Shown here one piece after another: positions 47,693 to 57,063 of a stretch of DNA of 64,000 nucleotides. Location: positions 62,001-126,000 of the forward strand of contig NZ_BCUF01000001.1 of assembly GCF_001591145.1 (NCBI RefSeq). The letters are read 5' to 3'. The position numbers and the translations under genes are program-made. The notes beneath the pieces were generated by a model that searched no databases, was not told the origin of the DNA, and saw nothing but the letters and a program-made list of their open reading frames with translations. The stretch is from Vibrio harveyi NBRC 15634 = ATCC 14126 = KCTC 12724 (GTDB lineage Bacteria > Pseudomonadota > Gammaproteobacteria > Enterobacterales > Vibrionaceae). How positions within the stretch are numbered: the stretch's first letter is position 1; every line of letters begins with the position of its first letter.

Positions 47693-48100
47693 ATGTCAAA
47701 AGAATTTAGCCGCACGCAGCGCGTATCACAGCAGCTGCAAAAAGAACTAGCGATGATCCTTCAACGCGAAGTTCGTGACTCTCGCCTAGGCATGGTTACG
47801 ATTTCAGATGTAGAAGTATCACGAGATCTTGCTTACGCAAAAGTATTCGTTACTTTCCTATGCGTGGGTGAGCAGACGCCAGAATCATGCCTAGCAGCGC
47901 TACGTGAGCACGAAGTGCACATCCGAATGATGCTAGGTAAGCGTATTCGCCTACGTCTAACGCCTGAAATCCGTTTCTACTACGATAACACGCTAGTAGA
48001 AGGTATGCGCATGTCGAACCTAGTTTCTGAAGTTGTGAGCGAAGATAAACGCAAACAACAAGATTCTGGTCGCGAAGAAGATCAGGCAGGGGAAGAGTAA
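47693..48100 (+). CDS. rbfA: Ribosome-binding factor A
   Basis: A 30S-maturation and cold-adaptation factor of 135 residues with a KH-like fold ([39 protein letters not shown], split for length). The start at 47693 (MSKEFSRT) matches E. coli MAKEFGRP; a longer frame from 47627 crosses the hairpin. Its TAA overlaps the truB ATG by one base. Confidence 0.94.
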   Translation: MSKEFSRTQRVSQQLQKELAMILQREVRDSRLGMVTISDVEVSRDLAYAKVFVTFLCVGEQTPESCLAALREHEVHIRMMLGKRIRLRLTPEIRFYYDNTLVEGMRMSNLVSEVVSEDKRKQQDSGREEDQAGEE

Positions 48101-49044
48101 TGGCTCGTCGTCGTAAAGGTCGTCCAATTAATGGCGTTATCTTGTTGGATAAACCAACAGGTATTTCTTCAAATGATGCACTGCAAAAAGTAAAGCGTAT
48201 CTACTTTGCTGAGAAAGCGGGTCATACGGGTGCATTGGACCCATTAGCGACGGGCATGTTGCCAATCTGCTTAGGCGAAGCAACCAAGTTTTCTCAGTTC
48301 TTGTTGGATTCAGACAAGCGCTACCGTGTAATCGCAAAACTGGGTGAGCGCACTGATACGTCTGACTCTGATGGCGAAGTGGTAGAGACACGTCCTATTG
48401 ATGTGAATCTGGAGAAGCTAGAAGCGTGCATTGATACGTTCCGTGGTGAATCAGACCAAGTACCTTCAATGTTCTCAGCATTGAAATACCAAGGCAAGCC
48501 GTTGTACGAGTACGCTCGCAAAGGCATTGAAGTACCACGTGAATCTCGCAAGATCACGGTATATGAAATCGTACTTCACCGTTTTGAAGGTGATGAAGTT
48601 GAGATGGAAGTGCACTGCTCAAAAGGTACTTACATCCGTACAATTGTTGATGACCTAGGTGAGATGCTTGGTTGTGGCGCACACGTGACTATGCTTCGTC
48701 GTACTGGTGTTGCTAAATACCCGTACGAAAAAATGGTGACGCTAGAGCAACTTAATGAGCTGCTTGAGCAAGCGCATCGTGATGAAGTGGCACCAAAAGA
48801 GTTGCTTGATCCACTGCTACTGCCAATGGACACTGCCGTTGAAGATTTACCCGAGGTAAACCTAAACGCAGAGCTGACTAACCTAGTACAACACGGTATG
48901 CCCGTGCAGGTGTTTGGTGCGCCAGAGGGTACGCCAATTCGTATGACTTCTGGTGAAGAGAAGCTGTTTATCGGTGTAGCAGAAGTTAACGACGATGGAA
49001 AAGTAGCACCAAAACGTTTAGTGGTTTTCCGCGACGAAGAGTAA
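48100..49044 (+). CDS. truB: tRNA pseudouridine-55 synthase TruB
   Basis: Makes pseudouridine 55 in the T loop of tRNAs. The 314 residues have the catalytic aspartate in [16 protein letters not shown], the [12 protein letters not shown] motif and a C-terminal PUA-like domain. The start overlaps the rbfA stop (TAATG), indicating coupled translation. It ends the nusA-infB operon at a terminator. Confidence 0.95.
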   Translation: MARRRKGRPINGVILLDKPTGISSNDALQKVKRIYFAEKAGHTGALDPLATGMLPICLGEATKFSQFLLDSDKRYRVIAKLGERTDTSDSDGEVVETRPIDVNLEKLEACIDTFRGESDQVPSMFSALKYQGKPLYEYARKGIEVPRESRKITVYEIVLHRFEGDEVEMEVHCSKGTYIRTIVDDLGEMLGCGAHVTMLRRTGVAKYPYEKMVTLEQLNELLEQAHRDEVAPKELLDPLLLPMDTAVEDLPEVNLNAELTNLVQHGMPVQVFGAPEGTPIRMTSGEEKLFIGVAEVNDDGKVAPKRLVVFRDEE

Positions 49045-49059
49045 CTTCGCAAAGCTTAA

Positions 49060-49087
49060 AAAATACCGGCATCATTGCCGGTATTTT
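49060..49087 (+). terminator. Terminator of truB
   Basis: AAATACCGGC, loop ATCATT and GCCGGTATTTTT, 16 bases past the truB stop. Confidence 0.93.
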
Positions 49088-49091
49088 TATA

Positions 49092-49120
49092 TTGCGCGAG
49101 TGAGGAAACTTCCTTATAAT
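49092..49120 (+). promoter_or_regulatory. Promoter of rpsO
   Basis: TTGCGC at 49092-49097 and TATAAT at 49115-49120, 17 bases apart, directly after the truB terminator. Predicted start near 49127, 67 bases before rpsO. Confidence 0.8.
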
Positions 49121-49193
49121 TCGCGCTCCTCGTGTCGGCTGAATCAGAGATTGGCTGGCACAAATATTAACCTACTCTTATTAGGAGAGAATT

Positions 49194-49463
49194 ATGTCTC
49201 TGAATGCAGAAACTAAAGCAGCAATCGTTGCAGAATACGCACAAGGCGAAGGCGACACTGGTTCACCAGAAGTTCAAGTAGCTCTACTTACAGCTTCTAT
49301 CAACCACCTACAAGGTCACTTCAAAGCACACAAAGGCGATCACCACAGCCGTCGTGGTCTTCTACGTATGGTTTCTCGTCGTCGTAAGCTTCTAGATTAC
49401 CTAAAAGGTAAAGATCTAGCTCGCTACCAAGACCTAATCAAGCGTCTAGGCCTACGTCGCTAA
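49194..49463 (+). CDS. rpsO: 30S ribosomal protein S15
   Basis: The 89-residue protein binds 16S rRNA helices 20-22 and bridges to the 50S subunit. Signature [15 protein letters not shown] and the basic C-terminal [14 protein letters not shown] are present. AGGAGA precedes the ATG. In E. coli S15 represses its own mRNA through a pseudoknot; I did not find a clear equivalent here. It has its own promoter and terminator. Confidence 0.97.
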   Translation: MSLNAETKAAIVAEYAQGEGDTGSPEVQVALLTASINHLQGHFKAHKGDHHSRRGLLRMVSRRRKLLDYLKGKDLARYQDLIKRLGLRR

Positions 49464-49488
49464 TAAGCGACTGCATAGCAGTTTGTCT

Positions 49489-49513
49489 AAAAGGGGCTTT
49501 ATGCCCCTTTTTT
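49489..49513 (+). terminator. Terminator of rpsO
   Basis: AAAAGGGGC, loop TTTAT and GCCCCTTTTTT, about 25 bases past the stop. Confidence 0.92.
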
Positions 49514-49545
49514 GTTGCCTGTTACTTATTTTGACTGCTATAGCT

Positions 49546-49574
49546 TAGCCAAATCAGACTTATGCCGTTATACT
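49546..49574 (+). promoter_or_regulatory. Promoter of pnp
   Basis: TATACT at 49569-49574 with TAGCCA at 49546-49551 (17-base spacer). It would give a leader of about 195 bases containing the hairpin at 49648. Confidence 0.6.
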
Positions 49575-49647
49575 ACACGCGGCTTAATCTCGTTTAGAGA
49601 TTTTCACTAAGCTCATTGCATTACAGTCAACCTCGTCGACCAAAAGG

Positions 49648-49703
49648 TCGCGACTATTAAAAGTGAACTGAATACTAAGTTAGTTTGTTTTTACTAGTCG
49701 CGA
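49648..49703 (+). ncRNA. pnp leader hairpin (RNase III-type autoregulatory site)
   Basis: TCGCGACTA (49648-49656) pairs perfectly with TAGTCGCGA (49695-49703), and pairing continues inward through TAAAAG and AACT against AGTT and TTTTTA with a few G-U pairs, to about 22 bp. In E. coli, RNase III cuts such a hairpin and PNPase then degrades its own mRNA. The location and form match. Confidence 0.8.
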
Positions 49704-49776
49704 TTCGTAATGCCTTGGGTATCAATCAATACTCTCTAAGCAAATCAATCGATGCGCTTGGAAACAAGGAATAACA

Positions 49777-51909
49777 ATGTTCGAAAAACCAGTTGTTAAA
49801 ACGTTCCAGTACGGTAACCACACAGTTACTCTAGAAACTGGCGTTATCGCACGTCAAGCTACGGCTGCAGTAATGGTTACTATGGACGATACAGCAGTAT
49901 TCGTTTCTGTAGTTGGTAAAAAAGAAGCGGTTGAAGGTCAAGACTTCTTCCCTCTAACAGTTAACTACCAAGAGCGTACTTACGCAGCAGGTAAAATCCC
50001 TGGTGGTTTCTTCAAGCGTGAAGGTCGTCCTTCTGAAGGCGAAACGCTAACGGCTCGTCTAATCGACCGTCCAATCCGTCCTCTATTCCCAGATGCATTC
50101 AAAAACGAAGTTCAAGTTATCGCGACAGTAGTATCTGTGAACCCAGACGTTCAACCAGACATTCCAACGATGATTGGTACGTCTGCTGCGCTAGCTATCT
50201 CTGGTATCCCGTTCAACGGTCCTATCGGTGCTGCACGTGTTGGTCACATCGACGGTCAGCTAGTACTTAACCCAAGCAACACTGAGCTAGAAGCATCTAA
50301 GCTAGACCTAGTTGTTGCGGGTACTGAATCTGCAGTACTAATGGTTGAATCAGAAGCTGACAACCTAACTGAAGAAGAAATGCTATCTGCTGTTGTATTC
50401 GGTCACGATCAACAACAAGCGGTAATCAAAGCAATCAACGAATTCAAAGCTGAAGTCGCTACTCCTGCTTGGGATTGGGTTGCACCAGAAGAAAACACAG
50501 CGCTTGTAACTAAGATTGCTGAACTTGCTGAAGCTAAACTGGTTGAAGCTTACCAAATCACTGAGAAAATGGCTCGTTACGACCGCATCCACGAGATTGC
50601 TGGTGAAGTTAACGAAGTTCTTCTTGCTGAAGATCCAGAAGCAAACACAAAAGAAATCCACACTATCTTCCACGATCTAGAGAAGACAGTTGTACGTCGT
50701 AGCATCATCGCTGGTAACCCACGTATTGATGGTCGTGAAAAAGACATGGTTCGTGCGCTAGACGTACGTACTGGTGTTCTTCCACGTACACACGGTTCTT
50801 CACTATTTACTCGTGGTGAAACTCAGGCGCTAGTAACTGCGACTCTAGGCACGCAGCGTGATGCTCAAATCATCGACGAACTAACGGGTGAGCGTAAAGA
50901 TCACTTCCTACTACACTACAACTTCCCTCCGTACTGTGTAGGCGAAACTGGTTTTGTAGGTTCTCCTAAGCGTCGTGAAATCGGTCACGGTAAACTGGCT
51001 AAACGCGGTATCGCAGCAGTAATGCCTTCTGTTGATGAGTTCCCATACACAGTACGTGTTGTATCGGAAATCACTGAATCTAACGGTTCATCATCAATGG
51101 CTTCTGTATGTGGTACTTCTCTTGCTCTTATGGATGCAGGTGTGCCAATCAAGTCTTCTGTTGCGGGTATCGCAATGGGTCTTGTTAAAGAAGGCGACGA
51201 CTTCGTTGTTCTTTCAGACATCCTTGGTGACGAAGACCACCTAGGTGACATGGACTTTAAAGTAGCGGGTACTAACACTGGTATCACTGCACTTCAAATG
51301 GACATCAAGATCGAAGGTATCACTAAAGAGATCATGCAAATTGCGCTTAACCAAGCTCAAGGCGCACGTAAGCACATCCTATCTGTAATGGATGAAGCTA
51401 TCTCTGGTGCTCGTGAAGACATCTCTGAATTCGCTCCTCGCATTCACACAATGAAGATCAGCGCAGAGAAGATCAAAGACGTTATCGGTAAAGGTGGTGC
51501 AGTTATCCGTGCTCTAACTGAAGAGACTGGTACTACTATCGAAATCGAAGACGACGGTACGATCAAGATTGCTGCAACTGAAGGTGCAGCAGCGAAAGAA
51601 GCTATCCGCCGCATCGAAGAGATCACTGCTGAAGTTGAAGTAGGCCGTATCTACACTGGTAAAGTTGCACGTCTAGCTGACTTTGGTGCATTCGTAACGG
51701 TTCTTCCTGGTAAAGATGGTCTAGTACACATCTCTCAAATCGCTGAAAAACGCGTTGAGAAAGTGTCTGACTACCTAACTGAAGGTCAAGAAGTTCAAGT
51801 TAAAGTTCTTGAAATCGACCGTCAAGGTCGCGTACGTCTAAGCATGAAAGAAGCAGTAGAGAAGCCAGCAGAAGAAGCGTCTGACGCATCTGAAGCTAAA
51901 GGCGAGTAA
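49777..51909 (+). CDS. pnp: Polynucleotide phosphorylase
   Basis: A 3'-5' phosphorolytic exoribonuclease of the degradosome. The 710 residues have two RNase PH domains separated by a helical domain, then KH ([17 protein letters not shown]) and S1 ([21 protein letters not shown]). The second PH domain keeps the catalytic [19 protein letters not shown] precedes the ATG. It follows rpsO as in E. coli, with a leader hairpin for autoregulation. Confidence 0.97.
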   Translation: MFEKPVVKTFQYGNHTVTLETGVIARQATAAVMVTMDDTAVFVSVVGKKEAVEGQDFFPLTVNYQERTYAAGKIPGGFFKREGRPSEGETLTARLIDRPIRPLFPDAFKNEVQVIATVVSVNPDVQPDIPTMIGTSAALAISGIPFNGPIGAARVGHIDGQLVLNPSNTELEASKLDLVVAGTESAVLMVESEADNLTEEEMLSAVVFGHDQQQAVIKAINEFKAEVATPAWDWVAPEENTALVTKIAELAEAKLVEAYQITEKMARYDRIHEIAGEVNEVLLAEDPEANTKEIHTIFHDLEKTVVRRSIIAGNPRIDGREKDMVRALDVRTGVLPRTHGSSLFTRGETQALVTATLGTQRDAQIIDELTGERKDHFLLHYNFPPYCVGETGFVGSPKRREIGHGKLAKRGIAAVMPSVDEFPYTVRVVSEITESNGSSSMASVCGTSLALMDAGVPIKSSVAGIAMGLVKEGDDFVVLSDILGDEDHLGDMDFKVAGTNTGITALQMDIKIEGITKEIMQIALNQAQGARKHILSVMDEAISGAREDISEFAPRIHTMKISAEKIKDVIGKGGAVIRALTEETGTTIEIEDDGTIKIAATEGAAAKEAIRRIEEITAEVEVGRIYTGKVARLADFGAFVTVLPGKDGLVHISQIAEKRVEKVSDYLTEGQEVQVKVLEIDRQGRVRLSMKEAVEKPAEEASDASEAKGE

Positions 51910-51963
51910 TCTAAGATTCGACTTTTGGTCTTTTATTAGCTTAAGAGCCTGAAAGCATGCTAT

Positions 51964-51995
51964 AAAAGGGGAGCATTTTCGCTCCCCTTTTTTTT
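51964..51995 (+). terminator. Terminator of pnp
   Basis: AAAAGGGGAGC, loop ATTTTC and GCTCCCC followed by eight or more T, 55 bases past the stop. Confidence 0.93.
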
Positions 51996-52092
51996 GGCCT
52001 GTTTCGTCAAGTTTAGCCTCAAGCGAAGTTAAATATCCTATAGTGCATAAAGAGAAACAGACCCAGAGCGGTCCAAACAGGAGTACCAATTA

Positions 52093-53016
52093 GTGAAATG
52101 GTTTCAAACCGCAAGTTTATGTGTCGCTATCGCGCTGACCGGTTGTGCTAACACCTCTCAACAATCGGCACAAAAGTGGATCTATCCTCCGATGGCGGTA
52201 CCGCTACAACCAAGCGTGCAACAAGAAGTCCAGATTGCTCGTCTTTCTCAGTTATTACAACGTCCAGATTTGAGTGACGAAGTTCGCGCTAAGATGCATT
52301 ACGAGCGCGGTAACTACTACGACAGCGTTGGTTTGCGTGATCTTGCCCGTTTGGATTTTAATCAGTCTTTGCAACTTAACCCTGCTCAACCAGATATCTT
52401 TAACCTACTAGGGGTGTATTTCACTCAAGTTGGTGAGTTTGATGCGGCTTACGAAGCATTTGATTCGACATTAGAGCTTGCACCAGAGAATTCATACGCA
52501 GAGCGTAACCGCGCGATTGCGCTTTACTATGGTGGTCGTATCGATCTGGCTTTAGAAGACATGACCAAGCATTACCAAGAAATGCCGAGCGACCCATTCC
52601 GCGCGTTATGGTTGTACATCATCGAAGCAGAACAAAATCCAGAGCAAGCGAAAGCGAACCTAGAAAAGCGTTACCAACGCGATCGCAGTGAAGAGTGGGG
52701 CTGGGTTCTAGTTGCCATCATGTTGCGTGATGTATCTGATGACGCAGCGTTAAAAGCCATCATGGATGGTACGCGTGAAAACTACCGTCTTGCTGAGCGT
52801 CTAACAGAAACTTACTTCTACCTTGGTAAGCGTTACCAACTAGAAGGTGATATTGCTGATGCGATTTCATTGTACAAGCTAGCAATCTCTTTCAACGTTT
52901 ATGAATACGTAGAGCACCGTTACTCCTTCTTGGAACTGGCGCAAATCTACGATCAGTTGCAGCAAGAACAACTTGCTAAGCTCAAAGCTGAGCAACAGAA
53001 GCAAGAAGAAAAATAG
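52093..53016 (+). CDS. nlpI: Lipoprotein NlpI (TPR)
   Basis: An outer-membrane lipoprotein that in E. coli recruits Prc to degrade the endopeptidase Spr/MepS. The 307 residues begin at a GTG with a lipoprotein signal peptide; the lipobox is LTGC, with C19 the lipidated residue. TPR helices follow (for example AKMHYERGNYYDSVGLRDLA and PDIFNLLGVYFTQVGEFDAA). The C-terminal tail is Gln/Lys-rich. It follows pnp, the conserved order. Confidence 0.93.
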   Translation: MKWFQTASLCVAIALTGCANTSQQSAQKWIYPPMAVPLQPSVQQEVQIARLSQLLQRPDLSDEVRAKMHYERGNYYDSVGLRDLARLDFNQSLQLNPAQPDIFNLLGVYFTQVGEFDAAYEAFDSTLELAPENSYAERNRAIALYYGGRIDLALEDMTKHYQEMPSDPFRALWLYIIEAEQNPEQAKANLEKRYQRDRSEEWGWVLVAIMLRDVSDDAALKAIMDGTRENYRLAERLTETYFYLGKRYQLEGDIADAISLYKLAISFNVYEYVEHRYSFLELAQIYDQLQQEQLAKLKAEQQKQEEK

Positions 53017-53021
53017 CCATT

Positions 53022-53047
53022 AGCCGCTCAACTAGAGCGGCTTTTTT
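53022..53047 (+). terminator. Terminator of nlpI
   Basis: AGCCGCTC, loop AACTA and GAGCGGCT, then T5, six bases past the nlpI stop. Confidence 0.9.
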
Positions 53048-53079
53048 GTGCTTGAAGAATTTGGTGAGCTTCTCTAAAA

Positions 53080-53098
53080 TAGTTAGCCTTGCTAACTA
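53080..53098 (+). promoter_or_regulatory. MarR operator, copy 1
   Basis: TAGTTAGCCTTGCTAACTA, a perfect palindrome of 8-base arms around CTT, 15 bases before the marR ATG. An identical copy precedes the MATE gene, which strongly suggests the binding site of the regulator encoded between them. Confidence 0.85.
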
Positions 53099-53113
53099 AA
53101 TAGGCGGAACGTA

Positions 53114-53527
53114 ATGGCATTAGAAAAAAGCCTGATCGATTTAGAACGCTTTTGTGCAAAGGCGTGGCGAGTGTATGCCAAAGAAGATCCGCTTTCGCAT
53201 CTGAGCTTTAATGAGTTTGATTACTTGCGAGTGATCCAGCTTCATCCAGAAGGTATACGCATTACTGACTTGGCGGAAGAGCTTCAAGTTACCAAGCCTT
53301 CGGCTTCAAACATGGTGGTTCGTTTGGAGAGAAAGGGCTTGGTGAAGCGTATTGCTTGTAATGAAGATGCTCGTTCTAAGCGCGTGCTGCTAACAGAAGA
53401 AGTGATCGAAGAAATGTCATTGGAACAGGTGGTATATAAAGACATTTCACAGCAGCTTATGTGTAAGTTGGATGCGAAAGAAGCACAGCAATTGAAAGTG
53501 CTATTAGATAAAGCGCTCGGAAACTAA
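53114..53527 (+). CDS. MarR-family transcriptional regulator
   Basis: A 137-residue winged-helix dimeric regulator. The recognition helix lies in IRITDLAEELQVTKPSASNM, followed by VVRLERKGLVKR and the wing DARSKRVLLTEE. It probably represses itself and the MATE pump through the two operators, and is released by a ligand that the pump exports. The arrangement parallels S. aureus mepR-mepA, whose MepR sites also contain GTTAG. The ligand is unknown. Confidence 0.9.
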   Translation: MALEKSLIDLERFCAKAWRVYAKEDPLSHLSFNEFDYLRVIQLHPEGIRITDLAEELQVTKPSASNMVVRLERKGLVKRIACNEDARSKRVLLTEEVIEEMSLEQVVYKDISQQLMCKLDAKEAQQLKVLLDKALGN

Positions 53528-53553
53528 ACCTATTTTTTATTCTTTTATCTATT

Positions 53554-53572
53554 TAGTTAGCCTTGCTAACTA
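53554..53572 (+). promoter_or_regulatory. MarR operator, copy 2
   Basis: Identical over all 19 bases to copy 1; it ends 12 bases before the MATE ATG and overlaps the expected promoter or leader. Flanking bases differ from copy 1, so the match is limited to the palindrome. Confidence 0.85.
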
Positions 53573-53584
53573 TTGGTGGTAGTC

Positions 53585-54931
53585 ATGCAAAACTCTATTT
53601 ATAAACAGTTTTGGAAATACACAATTCCGACCGTCGCAGCCATGCTGGTCAACGGTTTATACCAAGTCGTTGATGGTATCTTTATTGGTCGTTATGTAGG
53701 TGCTGATGGATTAGCGGGGATCAACGTTGCGTGGCCGATCATTGGCTCGATACTCGGTATCGGTATGATGGTGGGCGTGGGTACGGGCGCTCTAGCCTCT
53801 ATCAAGCAGGGGGAAAAAGACCGTGAGGGCGCGAAACGCATCCTTTCTACTGGTTTATTGCTTTTAGTTGCTTTGATGCCAGTTGTTGCAACAACATTGT
53901 TCTTCTTCGCCGATGATTTTATTCGCTGGCAAGGCGCGGAAGGTCGTGTTTATGAGCTTGGTTTGCAGTATCTGCACATCTTAAGCGTCGCGTGTGTGTT
54001 CTCGCTTGGGTCAATTGCGGTGCCGTTCTTGCTGCGCAATGACGATAGCCCGAACTTAGCCACCATTTTGATGGTGATTGGTGCTGTCATCAATATCGTG
54101 CTCGATTATATCTTTATCGCTTGGCTTGGCTGGGAGCTTAAAGGAGCGGCAATCGCAACTGCGTTAGCGCAGATGGTGGTGACGATTCTTGGTGTTGGTT
54201 ACTTCTTTACTGCAAGAGCGAAGATGCGCCTGTCGACTGGCGATCTGAAAATGCAGTTTGATGTCATCCCTAAGATTGTCATGATCGGCACATCGAGCTT
54301 CTTTATGTATGCCTATGGCTCAATGATGGTGGCACTGCACAATGCGCTATTTGCCCAATACGGCAGTGCATTGCTTATTGGCGCTTACGCTATCTTGGGC
54401 TACATAGTGACGGTTTACTATTTGATTGCGGAAGGCATTGCCAATGGTATGCAACCTCTAGTGAGCTACAACCATGGTGCGCGTAATCAAGACAATATTC
54501 GTAAGCTGTTGAAGGTTGCAATGGGGACTTCGGTGCTAGGTGGGGTTGCGTTTGTTATTCTGATGAACATTTTCCCATACGAGTTTGTGTCCGTGTTTAA
54601 CAACGCCGACCAACATCTTATTGATGCGACGGTAGTGGGGATTCGTCTCCATATGTTTGCGCTGTTCTTAGATGGCTTCTTGGTGGTTGCCGCAGCGTAC
54701 TACCAATCGGTGAACAAAGGCAGCAAAGCGATGTTCGTGACCATTGGTAATATGGTGATTCAATTGCCGTTCTTATTCATTATGCCAAAGCTATTCGGTG
54801 TTACTGGTATCTGGATTGCGTTCCCATTGTCTAACATAGCTTTGAGCTTAGTGGTGATGACAATGCTGTGGCGCGATATAAAGAAGCTAATGAACGAGAG
54901 CTCTGTAGAGCCAAGTATTCAAGCGTCTTAA
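53585..54931 (+). CDS. MATE-family multidrug efflux protein (MepA-like)
   Basis: A 448-residue cation-coupled exporter with 12 membrane segments in two halves. The N-terminal VDGIFIGRYVGADGLAGIN segment is characteristic of MepA-type MATE proteins and less like NorM. The second half has the related YLIAEGIANGMQPLVSYNHG. The start is ATG 53585, with GGTGG upstream; the frame is open four codons further. Its regulator is encoded 57 bases upstream. Substrates are unknown; cationic dyes and biocides are typical. Confidence 0.9.
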   Translation: MQNSIYKQFWKYTIPTVAAMLVNGLYQVVDGIFIGRYVGADGLAGINVAWPIIGSILGIGMMVGVGTGALASIKQGEKDREGAKRILSTGLLLLVALMPVVATTLFFFADDFIRWQGAEGRVYELGLQYLHILSVACVFSLGSIAVPFLLRNDDSPNLATILMVIGAVINIVLDYIFIAWLGWELKGAAIATALAQMVVTILGVGYFFTARAKMRLSTGDLKMQFDVIPKIVMIGTSSFFMYAYGSMMVALHNALFAQYGSALLIGAYAILGYIVTVYYLIAEGIANGMQPLVSYNHGARNQDNIRKLLKVAMGTSVLGGVAFVILMNIFPYEFVSVFNNADQHLIDATVVGIRLHMFALFLDGFLVVAAAYYQSVNKGSKAMFVTIGNMVIQLPFLFIMPKLFGVTGIWIAFPLSNIALSLVVMTMLWRDIKKLMNESSVEPSIQAS

Positions 54932-54945
54932 CGACGAATAAAAAT

Positions 54946-54976
54946 AAAAAAGCGAGGTTATAACCTCGCTTTTTTA
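54946..54976. terminator. Bidirectional terminator, MATE gene and ubiV
   Basis: A perfect palindrome AGCGAGGTTA/TAACCTCGCT flanked by A6 and T6, between convergent genes. Confidence 0.93.
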
Positions 54977-55001
54977 TTGCTTTGAAGCCCGTGAGAAAGA
55001 G

Positions 55002-55892
55002 TTAGATGTTCTTCACTTCCAGACCCGCAAGCTGATGCCAATAACCGTTACATTGGCGGTCTTGGATCTTGCCTGGGTTAGTACCTTTCTCATTGGAACG
55101 GAACTGATCCAGTTCAGAGAAGGTGCTAAGACCAAGTGGGCTCAAACGTACCACGTCAACCAGACCTTCCATGCTTGGCAGATCGTTGATCAGGTTGTAG
55201 CAGTAACCAGACTGAGTTTGGATGCCGTTTAGGTTAAATACTTCCTGACCTTCTTGGCTGCTTACTTTAATGCCCGTTGGGTACTTAATACAGCAGGTTT
55301 CGCAGTCATCTTTGGCTTTGTTTTCTGCACGAGCTGTAAAGCAGCGCGCCGAGTAAGCCAGAGGCAGATAACCATGGCTGAAGACTTCTACTTCAAACTT
55401 ATTACGAATACCAAGTTCATCACATTGAACCAGAGTGTTGCTGAGCCATTCGCGCGATAGTTCTACTGGCATGCACCAGCGGATCATACCTTGTTTTAGG
55501 AACAAGTTAAGCGTGTGAGCGTTGTAAGTATTAACCGCAGGGCCAACGACGAAAGGCACTTTATGCTCAGAAGCCAGTTGAACCGCGGACACGTCGTTGG
55601 CTTCAATCGCGAAGTCACCGTTGTCGATGTACTTCTTCATGATGTTCACTTCACTTGGCGCTTCTAATAGTGCCATCGTTGATAGCACGACTTGTTTGCC
55701 AGATGCAGAGAGTTCTTTCGCGATATCGAACCAATGTGCAGGCTTCATTTCACGACGTTTCGAACATACGGTTTCACCAAGGTAGATGATGTCCGCAGAG
55801 CTTGATTTTGCTTGTTCATAAAACGCTTCAACGTCTTGCTTTGGCCAGAAGTACAACAGTGGACCAAGCGCGTATTTCATTGAGTTATCCAT
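55002..55892 (-). CDS. ubiV: O2-independent ubiquinone biosynthesis protein UbiV (U32 family)
   Basis: With UbiU it carries out the ring hydroxylations of ubiquinone synthesis without oxygen. The 296 residues contain the 4Fe-4S cysteines in [11 protein letters not shown] and in the cluster [11 protein letters not shown] plus CFTARAEN. The start at 55892 has AGAGG overlapping the ubiU stop; the frame extends to 55910. It is adjacent to ubiU and translationally coupled. Older annotations call it a U32 peptidase, YhbV. Confidence 0.93.
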   Translation of the reverse strand: MDNSMKYALGPLLYFWPKQDVEAFYEQAKSSSADIIYLGETVCSKRREMKPAHWFDIAKELSASGKQVVLSTMALLEAPSEVNIMKKYIDNGDFAIEANDVSAVQLASEHKVPFVVGPAVNTYNAHTLNLFLKQGMIRWCMPVELSREWLSNTLVQCDELGIRNKFEVEVFSHGYLPLAYSARCFTARAENKAKDDCETCCIKYPTGIKVSSQEGQEVFNLNGIQTQSGYCYNLINDLPSMEGLVDVVRLSPLGLSTFSELDQFRSNEKGTNPGKIQDRQCNGYWHQLAGLEVKNI

Positions 55893-55900
55893 CTTAACCT

Positions 55901-56914
55901 CTACTGCCATTTACGGTGGTAAGCACCAAGAGTGGTTTGCGTACCTTCAGACACGTTTGCCAACGCTGCATCCCAAGCCGCTTCAACTTGGTAAGCCTCT
56001 GGATTTGCTTGGTAACGATCAATCGCTGCACGCCACGTGCGCGTTACTTGTTCTACGTAAGCAGGGCTACGTTGGCGACCTTCAATTTTTACGGAAGCCA
56101 CATTTGCCGCAAACAGCTCAGGCAACATAGAAAGGGTGTTCAAACTGGTTGGCTCTTCCAGTGCATGGTAGCGTTTTTTCTCGCCTTCAATTTCAGCTTC
56201 AAAACGGCCTTTACACAAAGTTGGGTAGCCTGCGTTTTCACCTGCGCTGTAGCGATCGATCAGAATATCGTTAAGACGAGACTCTAGACCGTTTTCTGTT
56301 TCTTGCCAGCGAACGTATTTCGCCGGAGAGCACGCACCAACGGTGTTTGGTGATTCGCCAGTCATGTATGAAGACAGGTAGCAACGACCTTCTGACATGA
56401 TGCATAGGCTACCAAAAGCAAAGACTTCCAGCTCGACATCGCTGGTGATGTTGCGAGAAAGCTGTTTTACCTGATGGATAGACAATACGCGAGGCAGTAC
56501 AACACGTTTTACGTTGAAGTTTTGCTTGTAGAAATCTACCGCTGCAACGTTGGTCGCTGATGCTTGCACAGAAAGGTGCAGTTCGAGTTCTGGGTATTTG
56601 CGAGCAGCGTACTCAAGTACCGCAATGTCAGCCACGATAAGCGCGTCCACACCCAATGCTGCGGCATTGTCGACCGCATTTGTCCAACGTTCGAAACCAT
56701 TTGGATGGGCAAAGGTGTTGAGTGCAACGTGGATCTTTTTGTTGCGGTCATGAACGTATTGCACCGCTTTTTCTAGCTTCTTGCCGTTGAAGTTCAGACC
56801 AGCAAAGTGACGCGCGTTGGTATCGTCTTTAAAGCCGATGTATACGGCATCTGCACCGCAATCAATCGCAGTTTTTAACGCAGGCAGGTTACCCGCAGGA
56901 CACAAGAGTTCCAT
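55901..56914 (-). CDS. ubiU: O2-independent ubiquinone biosynthesis protein UbiU (U32 family)
   Basis: The Fe-S partner of UbiV. The 337 residues start [20 protein letters not shown] and have the four cluster cysteines in [14 protein letters not shown] and TLCKGRFE, as in E. coli. It is the upstream gene of the ubiU-ubiV operon. The third partner, UbiT, is encoded on the other strand beyond the GGDEF-EAL gene. In E. coli these genes are controlled by FNR; I found no convincing FNR box before this gene. Confidence 0.94.
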   Translation of the reverse strand: MELLCPAGNLPALKTAIDCGADAVYIGFKDDTNARHFAGLNFNGKKLEKAVQYVHDRNKKIHVALNTFAHPNGFERWTNAVDNAAALGVDALIVADIAVLEYAARKYPELELHLSVQASATNVAAVDFYKQNFNVKRVVLPRVLSIHQVKQLSRNITSDVELEVFAFGSLCIMSEGRCYLSSYMTGESPNTVGACSPAKYVRWQETENGLESRLNDILIDRYSAGENAGYPTLCKGRFEAEIEGEKKRYHALEEPTSLNTLSMLPELFAANVASVKIEGRQRSPAYVEQVTRTWRAAIDRYQANPEAYQVEAAWDAALANVSEGTQTTLGAYHRKWQ

Positions 56915-57014
56915 ATGCTCACAATCATAGAGAATAAAAAGGTGCCCGCATTTTATGAAGAATTATGAATAGCGAAATTGACCTAAGTTAGGTTTAGCTC
57001 AATAAAGTTGAGAT

Positions 57015-57038
57015 TTACCCCTTGAGAGTAAGGGGTAA
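57015..57038 (-). terminator. Hairpin after the GGDEF-EAL gene
   Basis: TTACCCCTT and AAGGGGTAA form a perfect 9-bp stem with a six-base loop, 26 bases past the gene's stop on the minus strand. There is no T-run, so the terminator call is tentative. Confidence 0.5.
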
Positions 57039-57063
57039 CACTCAGATTTTGTTGCAGTTGAGA

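Noticed and set aside
56915..57063. FNR box upstream of ubiU
   Set aside because: TTGACCTAAGTTAG and CTCAATAAAGTTGAG were considered; the second half-sites do not match ATCAA.
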